A stretch of DNA of 64,000 nt from Streptomyces sp. NBC_00878 (GTDB lineage Bacteria; Actinomycetota; Actinomycetes; Streptomycetales; Streptomycetaceae), in the NCBI RefSeq assembly GCF_026341515.1, contig NZ_JAPEOK010000001.1:5270001-5334000 (forward strand). The letters run 5' to 3'. The position numbers and the translations under genes are program-made. Below the pieces are notes generated by a model. That model was given only the letters and a program-made list of their open reading frames with translations. It had not been told where the DNA came from and did no database searches. This document shows positions 55,727 through 64,000 of the stretch, piece by piece (positions within the stretch are counted from its first letter, which is position 1; every line of letters starts with the position of its first letter).

Positions 55727-56862
55727 CAGATTCCGTTACGGGCGCCGGCGACGGCACACGCGCGGTGCGGGCGGGGCTGCCCGAGCCCGTCAGGCACGAA
55801 CCGACCCTCCCGGGGCCGGTCTTCGCCGCCCACTTCCATCTGCCGGGCGACCCCACGGGCCCGTACACCTACGGCCGCGACGACAACCCGACCTGGACCC
55901 ATCTGGAGCGCGCCATCGGCGAGCTGGAGGCACCGGAGCAGGACGGCGTCGAGACGCTCGTCTTCGCCTCCGGCATGGCCGCCATCTCGGCCGTCCTCTT
56001 CTCGCAGCTGAGCGCCGGCGACACCGTGGTGCTGCCCAACGACGGCTACCAGGTACTGCCGCTCGTGCGCACGCAGCTGGAGGCGTACGGAATCGAGGTG
56101 CGGACCGCGCCGACCGGCGGCGACGCCCAGCTCGACGTCCTCGACGGCGCGAGGCTGCTGTGGATCGAGACCCCGTCGAACCCGGGGCTCGACGTGTGCG
56201 ACGTGCGGCGGCTCGTCGAGGCGGCCCGCGCGCGTGGCTGCCTGGTCGCCGTCGACAACACCCTGGCGACGCCGCTCGGGCAGCGCCCGCTGGAGCTGGG
56301 CGCCGACTTCTCCGTGGCCAGCGGCACCAAGCAGCTCAGCGGGCACGGTGACATCCTTCTGGGGTACGTCACCGGTGGCGACGCCTCGGTGATGGCCTCC
56401 GTGCGGCGCTGGCGCAAGATCGTCGGGGCGATTCCGGGTCCGATGGAGGCGTGGCTCGCGCACCGCTCTCTCGCGACACTCCAGTTGCGCGTGGACCGGC
56501 AGAACGCCAACGCGCTGGTGATCGCCGAGGCCCTGCGCGACTGGCCCGAGGAGCTCAGGGTCCGATATCCGGGACTGCCCGGCGACCCCTCGTACAAGAT
56601 CGCTTCGCAGCAGATGCGGCGCTTCGGGTGCGTGGTGTCGTTCACGCTGCCCACGCGCGCGCGTGCCGACCGTTTTCTCGACGCGCTGCGGCTGGTGGAC
56701 GACGCGACCAGCTTCGGCGGAGTGCGGTCGACGGCCGAGCGGCGCGGCCGCTGGGGCGGTGACGCGGTGCCGGAGGGCTTCATCCGTTTCTCGGCCGGTG
56801 CCGAGGATGCGGAGGACCTGGTGGCCGATGTGCTGCGCGCGCTCGACGAGTCGGCACAGTGA
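55723..56862 (+). CDS. Cys/Met-metabolism PLP enzyme (cystathionine gamma-lyase type)
   Basis: A 379-aa enzyme of the trans-sulphuration fold. YTYGRDDNPTWTHLE binds PLP phosphate of the neighbouring subunit, ASGMAAISAVL and WIETPSNPGLDVCDV are family blocks, and SVASGTKQLSGHGDILLG holds the catalytic Lys. It may be a cystathionine gamma-lyase, gamma-synthase or methionine gamma-lyase; motifs do not decide. ATG 55723 overlaps the phosphatase stop (ATGA), an odd coupling of metabolism and signalling. Confidence 0.9.
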   Translation: MTDSVTGAGDGTRAVRAGLPEPVRHEPTLPGPVFAAHFHLPGDPTGPYTYGRDDNPTWTHLERAIGELEAPEQDGVETLVFASGMAAISAVLFSQLSAGDTVVLPNDGYQVLPLVRTQLEAYGIEVRTAPTGGDAQLDVLDGARLLWIETPSNPGLDVCDVRRLVEAARARGCLVAVDNTLATPLGQRPLELGADFSVASGTKQLSGHGDILLGYVTGGDASVMASVRRWRKIVGAIPGPMEAWLAHRSLATLQLRVDRQNANALVIAEALRDWPEELRVRYPGLPGDPSYKIASQQMRRFGCVVSFTLPTRARADRFLDALRLVDDATSFGGVRSTAERRGRWGGDAVPEGFIRFSAGAEDAEDLVADVLRALDESAQ

Positions 56863-57077
56863 GCATTCCTGAGTGACCGGGTCAGTGGCCCGCGTACATA
56901 CGGCGGACGGTCCGAGCCTCCCCCCTCGTGGCTCGGACCGCCCCGGTTCTGCGCGCGAAGAACCGCGCGAACAAGGCTAGTTGACTCTGTGTCAGTGTCC
57001 AATCACAGTAGCGACAGAGACCTATCGACATATTTATAGTTGAGGGCTTCCGGGGAGCTGGGGAGAGAAGGGACGCC

Positions 57078-57983
57078 ATGGATCTGGCCTTACTGCGGAC
57101 CTTCGTGACCGTGCACCGGGCCGGCTCCTTCACCCGCGCCGCCGCTCTGCTCGGCCTCTCGCAGCCGGCCGTCACCTCCCAGATCCGGACCCTCGAACGA
57201 CAGCTGGGACGCCCTCTCTTCCTGCGTCAGGCCCGCGGAGTGACCCCCACGACCATGGGCGACGAGCTCGCCCACAAGGCGGCACCCCACCTCGACGCCC
57301 TCGTGGAGATCACCGAGACCGGCCTCGACGAGGACTCCTCCATACGCACCCTTCACCTCGCCGGACCGCCGGAGTTCACCGCCGAACGCGCCCTGCCCGC
57401 GCTCACCGAGCTGACCGGGGAGGACGGCCAGAGCTTCGCGCTCCGTGCCTCCTTCGGCAACGCGGAGGAGACACTGGAAGGACTCGCCGCCGGACATCAC
57501 GATCTGGCCATCAGTACGGCCCGTCCACGCGGCGCCCTGCTCACCGCGACTCCGCTCTGCGACGAGGAGCACGTCCTGGTCGCCGCCCCACGCTGGGCCG
57601 ACCGCCTCGGCTCCCACAAGCTGCGGCACCGGGGCGAGCCCTCCCTGGAGAACTTCCCCGTCGTGGAGGTGCACGAGACACTGCCGTTCGTCGCCCGCTA
57701 CTGGGCCTCCGTCTTCGACTCCCGCCCGGCCGCCTCGGGCACCGTCATCGTTCCCGACCTGCGTGCAGTGCTCGCCTGCACGATCACGGGTGCCGGGCTG
57801 GCGGTGCTGCCACGCTATCTGTGCGCACCGGCTCTGGAGCGGGGGGACGTGGTCGCACTGATCGAACCCCCGGTGCCCCCGCTTCGTACGTACTTCCTGG
57901 TCGTGCGCACCGGCACCCTGGCCATGCCCCATATTGCGCGGGCGCACGAGTGGCTCATGCACGCCGCCACCGGCTGGTCATGA
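57078..57983 (+). CDS. LysR-family transcriptional regulator
   Basis: A 301-aa regulator. The N-terminal helix-turn-helix (DLALLRTFVTVHRAGSFTRA, then LLGLSQPAVTSQIRTLERQLG) is classical, followed by an inducer-binding domain with PRGALLTATPLCDEEHVLV. ATG 57078 follows GGGAGAGAAGGG. LysR genes often control a divergent neighbour, but here the upstream gene points the same way, so the target is unclear. Confidence 0.92.
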   Translation: MDLALLRTFVTVHRAGSFTRAAALLGLSQPAVTSQIRTLERQLGRPLFLRQARGVTPTTMGDELAHKAAPHLDALVEITETGLDEDSSIRTLHLAGPPEFTAERALPALTELTGEDGQSFALRASFGNAEETLEGLAAGHHDLAISTARPRGALLTATPLCDEEHVLVAAPRWADRLGSHKLRHRGEPSLENFPVVEVHETLPFVARYWASVFDSRPAASGTVIVPDLRAVLACTITGAGLAVLPRYLCAPALERGDVVALIEPPVPPLRTYFLVVRTGTLAMPHIARAHEWLMHAATGWS

Positions 57984-58014
57984 CGGAGATGCACCACCTC
58001 GTCAAGAGGGCGAT

Positions 58015-58028
58015 GTTTCACGTGGAAC
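58015..58028. promoter_or_regulatory. parS-like 14-mer with one mismatch
   Basis: GTTTCACGTGGAAC lies in the 66-bp gap between the LysR gene and the Nudix gene, 22 bp before the latter's ATG. Its reverse complement is identical to the variant in the thiC riboswitch. Both sites may be weaker ParB targets. Confidence 0.55.
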
Positions 58029-58049
58029 CAACCGGGCCACATTTCTCCC

Positions 58050-58532
58050 ATGACCGTCCGACCCGTGGTCAAGCGCACCGCCCGAGCCGTCCTGCTGGAC
58101 GGCGACGACTTGGTTCTCATCAAGCGGACCAAGCCCGGCGTCGATCCCTACTGGCTGACGCCCGGCGGCGGGGTCGAGCCGGAGGACACGACCGTCGTCG
58201 ACGCGCTCCATCGTGAGGTGCACGAGGAACTCGGCGCCAAGATCAGCGATGTCGTGCCCTGTTTCGTCGACACCGTCGAACACATCGGCGCGGACGGCGG
58301 CGCGACCGGCGTAAAAGTCCAGCACTTCTTCGTCTGCCGCCTGGAATCCATGGACCCCTCGTTGCGTCACGGCCCCGAGATCGAGGAGCCCAGCGGCGAG
58401 TACGAGATCGTACGGATCCCCTTCACCCGCGTGGGCATCGCTTCCGTCCATCTCGTACCGCTGTCGTTGCGGCACTACCTCGACGGGAACATCGAGGGCG
58501 TACGGGCGATGCACGCACCCGACCTGGGCTGA
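58050..58532 (+). CDS. Nudix hydrolase
   Basis: A 160-aa hydrolase of nucleoside diphosphates linked to X. The Nudix box begins GGGVEPEDTTVVDALHREVH and continues EELGAKI, with intact Gly-x5-Glu (here with one insertion) and REVHEELG. Preceding strands RAVLLDGDDLVLIKRTKPG are typical. ATG 58050 follows the parS-like palindrome. It is distinct from the large membrane-anchored Nudix-like protein at 47518. Substrate unknown. Confidence 0.9.
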   Translation: MTVRPVVKRTARAVLLDGDDLVLIKRTKPGVDPYWLTPGGGVEPEDTTVVDALHREVHEELGAKISDVVPCFVDTVEHIGADGGATGVKVQHFFVCRLESMDPSLRHGPEIEEPSGEYEIVRIPFTRVGIASVHLVPLSLRHYLDGNIEGVRAMHAPDLG

Positions 58533-58642
58533 CGGCTCACTCGCTCCGTAAGACCCCGGGGCGGCCCCGTTCCGCGTGCCTCGTTCCGCGTGCCCCGTGG
58601 CCTGGCGTCAGGCCGCTGTCCGCGTCGTTCTTCGTCCGAAGG

Positions 58643-60340
58643 TCAGTCTCCGGTCGCGGCGAGTTCCTCCACCGCGTCGTGACGGATCCGTTCCGGCGGG
58701 ATACCGATGTCCCTGAGCGCGTCCACGCCACTGCGGATCATGCCGGGCGGACCCGACAGGTACGCGTCGTACTCGTTCCACGGCCCGTATGCGCGTATGG
58801 CGTCGGGGAGCTGCAGATGCGCCCGCTGGTCGACTATCGGGCGCACCGCGAGCCAGGGGTGGCTCTGCTGGAGCCGGAGCATCGTGTCGATGTCGTACAG
58901 GTCGTGATCGGTGCGGGCTCCGTAGAAGACCTCGACCGGGCGCCGCTCACCGTGCTCGGCGACATCCTCGACGAGGGCCTTGATCGGCGCGATGCCGGTA
59001 CCGCCGCCCAGACAGAGCAGACCGCTATCGGTGGTGTGGTCGACGGTCATCGAGCCGGCCGGGGGGCCGAGCCGGACGACATCGCCAGGGCGGGCTCGGT
59101 GCACCAGCGCGTTGGAGACCCAGCCCGCCGGAATCGCCTTCACGTGGAACGACAGCAGTCCGTCGGAGCGGGGAGCCGAGGCGAACGAGTAGTGCCGCCA
59201 GATCCGGGGCCACCATGGCGTCTCCAGGCTCGCGTACTGCCCGGCGAGGAAGGGGTACGGCTGGTTGGGGCGGACCGTGATGACGGCGACCTCTGGAGTC
59301 CTGAGGTCGTGCGAGACCACCTCGGCGTGCCACCAGGCCGGAGCACGCAGTTCGTCCGCGGCCGCAGCGTCGATCATGACCTGCGAGATCGTCGTGTACG
59401 CCCGGACCCAGGCAGCCTCGGTCTCCTCGTCCCAGACCGCCGAGCCGAACCGGCTGAGCGAGCCGATCAGGCACTCGCCGACGGCCGGATAGTGCTCGGG
59501 TCGGGTGCCGTACTTGCGGTGGCCACGACCGAGGTTCCTGAGATACGCGACCAGGATCTCGGTGTTGTCGATGTGTTCGGCCGCGGTCAGCAGTGCCCTG
59601 AGTAGCCGGTCCCGCTGAGTGTCCATCGCGGCGGGGAAGAGCGAGCGCAGTTCCGGGTGCCGCACGAAGAGCAGGGCGTAGAAGTACGAGGTGACCTTGT
59701 CGGCGACGGGGCCCACCTCGGCCATGGTGCGGCGGATGAGGATGGCGTCGGGGGAGGCGGTCTGCGCGGGTGCGGGAACGGAGACGGGCGCGGAGCCGCG
59801 GGCTGCCCGCTGGTCGGGGACGCGAGGAGCGTGGTCGATCTCGGGTGGAGCGGTGTGTGCCTCAGGGGTGGGTGTCGCCTCGTGGGCCATGGCCGGTGTC
59901 GCGGTCGGTCCGGCGGGAGTGGCACTGGCGTGCGGGCCATCGACGGGCGCGGACCCGGCATACGGGCCGTCAGCGGGCGCAGCACCGGTATACGGGGCGT
60001 CGGCGGCGGGCACGGACCTGTCGTCGTAGGTGGGGTCGCCGTGGGCGGAGCCGCCGTCAGGAGGGCCCGCATGCCGACCGACTGCCTCCGTGGAGCCGGT
60101 GTCGGCTCGTTCGGCGTCGGAGACGGTCTCGACGGACGGAGATATTCGTTGCCTCGCTGCGGCGCCGGCACCCGTCGCGGTCCTGCCGACGGGGCGCAGC
60201 CCGGCCAGGCGGCGACCCTCGGTCGTCTCCTGCTCGCCGCCCGCAGGCGGCTCCGGCGGCTTGTGCGGCGTGAACCAGCCGCCTCCGCCACTACCCCCTG
60301 AAGTGCCGTTGTCGGCCGACGTGGTGGTCGGAGCGTCCAT
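58643..60340 (-). CDS. globin-domain flavohaem-type reductase with long Pro/Ala-rich N-terminus
   Basis: A 565-aa protein. Residues 1-195 are low complexity, with repeats of the kind YTGAAPADGPYAGSAPVDGP. A globin domain (about 200-330) follows: FYALLFVRHPELRSLFPAAM and YLRNLGRGHRKYGTRPEHYP, with the proximal haem His likely in GHRKYG. The FAD domain has WRHYSFASAP and the NAD domain GGGTGIAPIKALVED. Related actinobacterial flavohaemoproteins oxidise nitric oxide or handle oxygen. ATG 60340 was chosen over an upstream frame opening because the conserved start MDAPTTT follows GAGG. Confidence 0.9.
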   Translation of the reverse strand: MDAPTTTSADNGTSGGSGGGGWFTPHKPPEPPAGGEQETTEGRRLAGLRPVGRTATGAGAAARQRISPSVETVSDAERADTGSTEAVGRHAGPPDGGSAHGDPTYDDRSVPAADAPYTGAAPADGPYAGSAPVDGPHASATPAGPTATPAMAHEATPTPEAHTAPPEIDHAPRVPDQRAARGSAPVSVPAPAQTASPDAILIRRTMAEVGPVADKVTSYFYALLFVRHPELRSLFPAAMDTQRDRLLRALLTAAEHIDNTEILVAYLRNLGRGHRKYGTRPEHYPAVGECLIGSLSRFGSAVWDEETEAAWVRAYTTISQVMIDAAAADELRAPAWWHAEVVSHDLRTPEVAVITVRPNQPYPFLAGQYASLETPWWPRIWRHYSFASAPRSDGLLSFHVKAIPAGWVSNALVHRARPGDVVRLGPPAGSMTVDHTTDSGLLCLGGGTGIAPIKALVEDVAEHGERRPVEVFYGARTDHDLYDIDTMLRLQQSHPWLAVRPIVDQRAHLQLPDAIRAYGPWNEYDAYLSGPPGMIRSGVDALRDIGIPPERIRHDAVEELAATGD

Positions 60341-60758
60341 GGTGTGCCTCGCCTCGAACATCTTTCGGTCGGTCTGCGCACTTCCTCGATCGGAAGATGC
60401 CTGCTTTCCCCCGCAGACTGCTTGCTTTCCCCGTTCCGCCCCGGCGGCCATTGGCGACCACATTGAACCCGGAATCCCACACCCTACGGACAAGGAAGCC
60501 GAGAGTGTGACATTGGCCGCACTACCGCCATCGAAGCATCCCATCCCCGCACCAACACCCCAGCCACGTAACCGGAAATGAGGGTCTTCGATCTCTCTGT
60601 CCCGTTAGGCTGCATTGCCCTGCGTTCACCCAGGCGAGATGTGCGGACATCACACCGGACACGAACCGGAGTCGACCATACCGGCCACGGTCCGGCATAC
60701 AAGTCCCCCCTTGGCCACGCCGGGAACTGATAGGGAACCTGACCATCAATTCCCTCAA
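60341..60758. other. 418-bp gap without a supported gene
   Basis: Upstream of the globin gene and downstream of the HAD gene on the same strand. Open frames lack coding bias. The stretch 60540-60760 is relatively AT-rich for this DNA and probably contains the globin-gene promoter. No palindromes of note. Confidence 0.45.
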
Positions 60759-61391
60759 TTACCGGGCAGGGCGCACCAATTCATAGGCATCCCGCAGATC
60801 CCGCCCGACGTAGGAGTGGGTGGCGAGACCTTCCAGATGCCGGTCCGCATTGACGGCGACGGATACCGGAACCACCCCGAAAAGGTCCCTGTCCGACATC
60901 GAGTCGCCGTACGCGACGCAGTCGGCCCTCGCCACCCCGAACTCTGCGCAGAGCCGGTCCGCGATCCGTACCTTGGCCGCCGCACTCAGAATCCCGGCAG
61001 GGTCCACCGGCTCGGTGAACGGCACGGCGGGGAAGCGTGATCCGTACGCCGCGTGTGCGCCCCACCCCGTCAGCCGCTCGACGAAGAAGGAGGGTGAGAG
61101 CGAGACGACGGCGCAGTAGTCGCCGCTCCCCCTGATCTCCGCCCAGACGTCCTTGATGCCCTCCAGCCACGGCGCGCTCGCGAAAGCCGTCGCCACATGT
61201 GCTTCGGTGAGGTCCGTCCAGAGCGCGTGTACCCGCGTCGCGTACTCCGGTGGGCCTATGAGTCCCGTGCCGATCGCCTCATCGAGCGCCATGGTCTCGG
61301 CTTCCAGGCCGAGCTGCCGGGATATTTCTACGGGCGCCGAGGTGCCATGCAGCAACGTCCCGTCCAGATCGAAGAGATGAAGTCTCGCCAT
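60759..61391 (-). CDS. HAD-family hydrolase, SerB-like
   Basis: A 210-aa haloacid-dehalogenase phosphatase. Motif I FDLDGTLLHG, motif II VVSLSPSFFV and motif IV AYGDSMSDRDLF are present. The small helical cap after motif I resembles phosphoserine phosphatases, but the substrate is uncertain. ATG 61391 is 68 bp from the divergent membrane protein gene, with a parS site near the latter's start. Confidence 0.88.
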   Translation of the reverse strand: MARLHLFDLDGTLLHGTSAPVEISRQLGLEAETMALDEAIGTGLIGPPEYATRVHALWTDLTEAHVATAFASAPWLEGIKDVWAEIRGSGDYCAVVSLSPSFFVERLTGWGAHAAYGSRFPAVPFTEPVDPAGILSAAAKVRIADRLCAEFGVARADCVAYGDSMSDRDLFGVVPVSVAVNADRHLEGLATHSYVGRDLRDAYELVRPAR

Positions 61392-61458
61392 GTACGCCGA
61401 GGCTAGTACGTGGGGTTACTCCCGCTGTCAGACGTACTCGCCGCTCCCGCCCGGCACG

Positions 61459-62049
61459 GTGTTTCACGTGAAACTAAGCCGCCCCGCACGCCGGGCCACC
61501 CTCGTCGTCCATGTAGCCGCCTCCGCGGGCTGGCTCGGGCTCACGCTCGGGCTGCTCGCCCTGGGGATCACCGCGACCACCACAGGGTCCGCGGTAACCG
61601 TGGAGGCCTCCGTCCGCGCCATGAAGCTGTTCGCCGACTGGCTTCTGCTCCCCCTCGCGTTCCTCACGCTCCTGAGCGGTCTGGTGCTGTCCTTGGGCAC
61701 GCCGTGGGGGCTGGCAAGGCATCGCTGGGTCTACATCAAGTTCTGGCTGACCCTCGCCACGACCACCGCCACTGTCTTCGCGCTGCGCCCCGGCGTCGGA
61801 TCCGCCGTCACGGCCGTTTCGGCGGGCGGACCGCTGCCCGACCCCGGTGACGTTCTGTTCGGGCCGATCGTCTCGCTGTCCGCCTATCTCTTCATGACGG
61901 TGATCTCGATCCTCAAGCCCTGGGGACTGACTCGGCGCGGGCGGAGGCTGCGTGAGCAGAAGCCGCGTGGACAAGAACCGCGTGGGCAAAAGATCAGTAC
62001 AGCCGCCCGGAAACCGGTGGACGTCGAGCGTACGGGTCAGACAGCCTGA
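61459..62049 (+). CDS. four-helix membrane protein of unknown function (DUF2269-like)
   Basis: A 196-aa integral membrane protein with four helices (about residues 14-40, 57-75, 88-106 and 128-148) and a basic tail (RRGRRLREQKPRGQEPRGQK, with a repeated PRGQ unit). Two in-frame GTGs, 61459 and 61468, both lie on the parS sequence, so the start codon is part of the ParB site just as in cydCD. The chosen start gives VFHVKLSRPARR. Function unknown. Confidence 0.7.
   Translation: MFHVKLSRPARRATLVVHVAASAGWLGLTLGLLALGITATTTGSAVTVEASVRAMKLFADWLLLPLAFLTLLSGLVLSLGTPWGLARHRWVYIKFWLTLATTTATVFALRPGVGSAVTAVSAGGPLPDPGDVLFGPIVSLSAYLFMTVISILKPWGLTRRGRRLREQKPRGQEPRGQKISTAARKPVDVERTGQTA
61461..61474. promoter_or_regulatory. 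perfect parS site over a start codon
   Basis: GTTTCACGTGAAAC at 61461-61474 is identical to the three sites in the cyd region and overlaps the GTG starts of the membrane protein gene. Confidence 0.9.
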
Positions 62050-62054
62050 CCTGC

Positions 62055-62921
62055 GTGTCGACTCCTTCCCCCACCTCTCTGCCCATCCGTCGTCTGACCC
62101 CGCGCGATCTCGTCGCCTGCGCCGATCTTTGCGAGAACCGCGGTTGGCCTCGCGAGGAACACAAGTGGAGCCTCCTTCTCGCGGCCGGCACGGGCTTCGG
62201 CATCGACGACCCCGACGGGGGCCTCGTCACTGCCTGCGTCGTGACCTCGTACGGGCCTCGGGACCGCCCCGGGCTGGCCGCCATCGGCATGGTGCTGGTC
62301 GCCGAGCGGCACGCCCGCCAGGGCGTCGGACGCCGACTGATGCGGCATGTCGTCGCCGAACTGGGCACCACACCGTTGACGCTGCACGCGACACCGTACG
62401 GGCGCCCTCTCTACGAGGAGCTGGGCTTCAAGGCCATCGGGCGGACCGAGATGGTCCGCGGCCACTTCGTTCCAGGCGGCCCGGAGCCCGAAGTCGCCAC
62501 ACGCGCGGCCACGGCCGGGGACCTCACCGCGATCCTCCGGCTCGACGAAGAGGTCTTCGGTACCGATCGCACGCACATGATCACGCGCCTGCCCGCCTTC
62601 GCCGACCAGCTGCGAGTCGCCGAGCAGGACGGACGGATCTCCGGGTATGCCGCCGCCTGGCCCAACATGGACAACCACGTCGTGGGCCCGCTGATCGCTC
62701 AGGACACGGAGACGGCCAAGGCACTCATCGCCTCGCTGGCCGCCCGAACCGACCGCGTGCTGCGCACCGACATCGACGTACGGCACGAGGAGTTGCTGGT
62801 CTGGGTGAAGGAACGCGGGCTCGCCTCCGCGGGCTTCAACGCGGTCATGACGTTCGGCATCGGGGAGTTGCCCGGCGACTGGACGCGGCGATTCGCTCCG
62901 CTCACGGTGGCGGCGGGCTGA
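62055..62921 (+). CDS. GNAT-family acetyltransferase, tandem domains
   Basis: A 288-aa protein. The first half is a clear GNAT fold: IRRLTPRDL at the start, AAIGMVLVAERHARQGVGRRLMRHV carrying the acetyl-CoA loop (Q/R-x-x-G-x-G/R), then YEELGFKAIG. The second half (from about residue 145) begins TRAATAGDLTAILRLDEEVFGTD, a second, degenerate GNAT domain with HVVGPLIAQDTETAKALI. GTG 62055 is 5 bp after the membrane protein stop, so the two are probably co-transcribed. Substrate unknown. Confidence 0.88.
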   Translation: MSTPSPTSLPIRRLTPRDLVACADLCENRGWPREEHKWSLLLAAGTGFGIDDPDGGLVTACVVTSYGPRDRPGLAAIGMVLVAERHARQGVGRRLMRHVVAELGTTPLTLHATPYGRPLYEELGFKAIGRTEMVRGHFVPGGPEPEVATRAATAGDLTAILRLDEEVFGTDRTHMITRLPAFADQLRVAEQDGRISGYAAAWPNMDNHVVGPLIAQDTETAKALIASLAARTDRVLRTDIDVRHEELLVWVKERGLASAGFNAVMTFGIGELPGDWTRRFAPLTVAAG

Positions 62922-62998
62922 GGAGTCGAGGAAAGGCTGAGCCGAGGATGAGCTGAGCGGAAGGTGAACTGAGCGAGGTGAGCTGAGCCGACGGCTGG
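62922..62998. repeat. degenerate repeat tract after the GNAT gene
   Basis: Units like GGCTGAGCCGAGG, GATGAGCTGAGCGGAAG and GGTGAGCTGAGCC repeat about six times. They start from the stop-codon context of the gene (GCGGGCTGAGG) and end just before the strong terminator hairpin. Confidence 0.65.
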
Positions 62999-63014
62999 GA
63001 GTTCGGCGGCCAAC

Positions 63015-63051
63015 GCCGAAGCGCCTGCCCTGGATGGGCAGGCGCTTCGGC
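63015..63051. terminator. strong 16-bp perfect-stem terminator
   Basis: GCCGAAGCGCCTGCCC (63015-63030) pairs without mismatch with GGGCAGGCGCTTCGGC (63036-63051) across the 5-nt loop TGGAT. TTTCCC follows on the plus strand. It lies between convergent genes (GNAT and GlcG-like) and probably serves both. Confidence 0.88.
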
Positions 63052-63100
63052 TTTCCCGGCGTTCGGGTGTTTCTTGGCGCTCCAGCGCTTCCGATGGCTG

Positions 63101-63520
63101 CTAGGCGAGCGCCTTCACTGCCGCGGTGGCAAAGGTGTGGTCCTGCTCGGGCGCGCCGCCGCCGACTCCGATCGCGCCGATCAGACGACCGTCACGGTGG
63201 ACAGGGACACCGCCCGCGATGAAGAGAAGCGGGCGGTCGAGCGCGGTGGGCAGGGTGTGGAAGAGGCCACCCGGCTGGACCGCGTCGACAAGGTCGGCGG
63301 TGGGGGTGTCCAGCTGCAGTGCCGTGTACGCCTTGCGGGTGCTGGTCTCACCGGAGATCAGTACGGCCCGGTCGTCACGCCGGAAGGCAAGCAGATGGCC
63401 GCCCGCGTCGAGGACGGTGACGCTGACCGTCACATCGGCGGCTTCCGCGGCCCGACGGGCGGCGGTGACGAGAACCTCGGCGTCCTGGATGGTCAGCGGG
63501 GCGACAGCGGTGGTGCTCAT
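63101..63520 (-). CDS. GlcG/HbpS-family haem-binding-like protein
   Basis: A 139-aa single-domain protein. SVTVLDAGGHLLAFRRDDRA, STRKAYTALQLDTPT, FIAGGVPVHRDGRLIGAIGVGGG and the last QDHTFATAAVKAL are typical of the GlcG/HbpS fold. In Streptomyces a secreted member, HbpS, binds haem and senses redox, but this one lacks a signal peptide, so it is the cytoplasmic GlcG type. ATG 63520 follows AAGGAG at 9-10 nt. It is 150 bp downstream of the MFS gene and may be co-transcribed. Confidence 0.88.
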   Translation of the reverse strand: MSTTAVAPLTIQDAEVLVTAARRAAEAADVTVSVTVLDAGGHLLAFRRDDRAVLISGETSTRKAYTALQLDTPTADLVDAVQPGGLFHTLPTALDRPLLFIAGGVPVHRDGRLIGAIGVGGGAPEQDHTFATAAVKALA

Positions 63521-63670
63521 GAGGGGTTTCTCCTTGGTGGGGTGGACTGTGTGAGTGGGGGACTTGTTCAGGTTGGGAGGTGGCTTGTTCAGGGGTGTGG
63601 TGGGACGCGGGGGCGGGCCTGACCCCACGACTGACCACGTCAGGACAGATACCGCCACCCAGACAGCGAG

Positions 63671-64000
63671 TCAGGGGTGGACTGTGGCCTTCTGCTGTAC
63701 GGACTCGGTCGGCGCAGCCCCGGTGACAACCAGGCTGTCGACGTCGTCGGTGGCGGCCCGGCGCTCCAGAGCGGCCGAGAGGACGGCGAGCACCAGGGCA
63801 GCGGCCGCGAGAACGGCACCGACCCAGTTGGGAGCGGTGTAGCCGAGGCCGGCTGCGATGACGAGGCCGCCGAGCCAGGCGGAGAGGGCGTTGCCGAGGT
63901 TGAAGGCGCCGATGTTCACGGCGGAGGCGAGCGTCGGGGCGCCGTGCGCCTGGTCGAGCACCCGCTTCTGGAGCGGCGGCACGGTGGCGAACCCGAGGGC
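63671..64000 (-). CDS. MFS transporter, C-terminal part (gene continues beyond window)
   Basis: The last 109 residues of a major facilitator transporter. VLDQAHGAPTLASAVNIGAFNLGNALSAW is a motif of DHA1-type sugar or drug efflux proteins (AraJ-like), followed by the last two helices and a charged tail. The frame remains open to the window end, so the N-terminus lies outside. Confidence 0.85.
   Translation of the reverse strand, partial: ALGFATVPPLQKRVLDQAHGAPTLASAVNIGAFNLGNALSAWLGGLVIAAGLGYTAPNWVGAVLAAAALVLAVLSAALERRAATDDVDSLVVTGAAPTESVQQKATVHP

Overview
The window is chromosomal DNA from a Streptomyces-type actinomycete. It is very GC-rich, with G/C in nearly every third codon position and frequent GTG starts. 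The gene set includes several actinomycete markers: the sporulation gene ssgA with its IclR-type regulator ssgR, a fused cydCD, a DUF5926/SEC-C protein, and small ATP-binding anti-sigma-like proteins. From memory, the gene order resembles the stretch of the S. coelicolor chromosome next to oriC, in reverse order (SCO3977 down to about SCO3914). Two features of the sequence support an origin-proximal location: ParB sites (four perfect GTTTCACGTGAAAC plus three with one mismatch) and three intergenic clusters of DnaA boxes (TTGTCCACA/TTATCCACA). No biosynthetic cluster, prophage, transposase, CRISPR array, rRNA or tRNA was seen.

Layout. 1-11 kb: an HtrA-type membrane protease (cut by the window start), a glycerophosphodiesterase, two ATP-binding regulator proteins (one at 11.1-11.5 kb), a SEC-C protein, a secreted repeat protein, a small prim-pol protein, a GAF-PP2C phosphatase, aminopeptidase P and a CitG-like protein. 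11.7-18.3 kb: a copper/haem delivery operon of membrane protein, YcnI, SCO1, PCuAC, CopC-CopD fusion and Tat-exported EfeB peroxidase. 18.3-22.1 kb: pheA, a 660-bp gap rich in DnaA boxes, serS and a HAD phosphatase. 22.1-26.5 kb: a conserved non-coding element, then two tandem ABC exporter pairs. 26.8-35.4 kb: an M24 peptidase homologue, an alpha/beta hydrolase-SDR fusion, a metal-dependent hydrolase gene broken by a second copy of the non-coding element, a MerR regulator, kptA, an LLM oxidoreductase, a second HAD phosphatase and an M23 endopeptidase.

35.8-42.1 kb: cytochrome bd oxidase, cydA-cydB-cydCD, with a Rex operator upstream and three parS sites between cydB and cydCD. 42.2-48.6 kb: a HisC-like aminotransferase divergent from a LacI regulator, a metallophosphoesterase, a membrane protein and a membrane-anchored Nudix-like protein. 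48.8-53.9 kb: thiC behind a TPP riboswitch whose variable arm contains a parS-like palindrome, then YibE/F, ssgA and ssgR. 54-64 kb: small membrane proteins, a cupin, a PtpA-type phosphatase, a Cys/Met PLP enzyme, a LysR regulator, a Nudix hydrolase, a globin-reductase, a HAD hydrolase, a GNAT protein, a GlcG/HbpS-like protein and a partial MFS transporter.

Functional links. The copper operon, the bd oxidase with Rex control and the globin-reductase all concern metal and redox handling in respiration. ssgA and ssgR act in sporulation. The DnaA boxes and parS sites are probably chromosome-maintenance signals placed between, and sometimes over, the starts of unrelated genes. The least explained feature is the duplicated element of about 300 bp, which looks like a structured RNA and whose second copy sits inside a broken gene.
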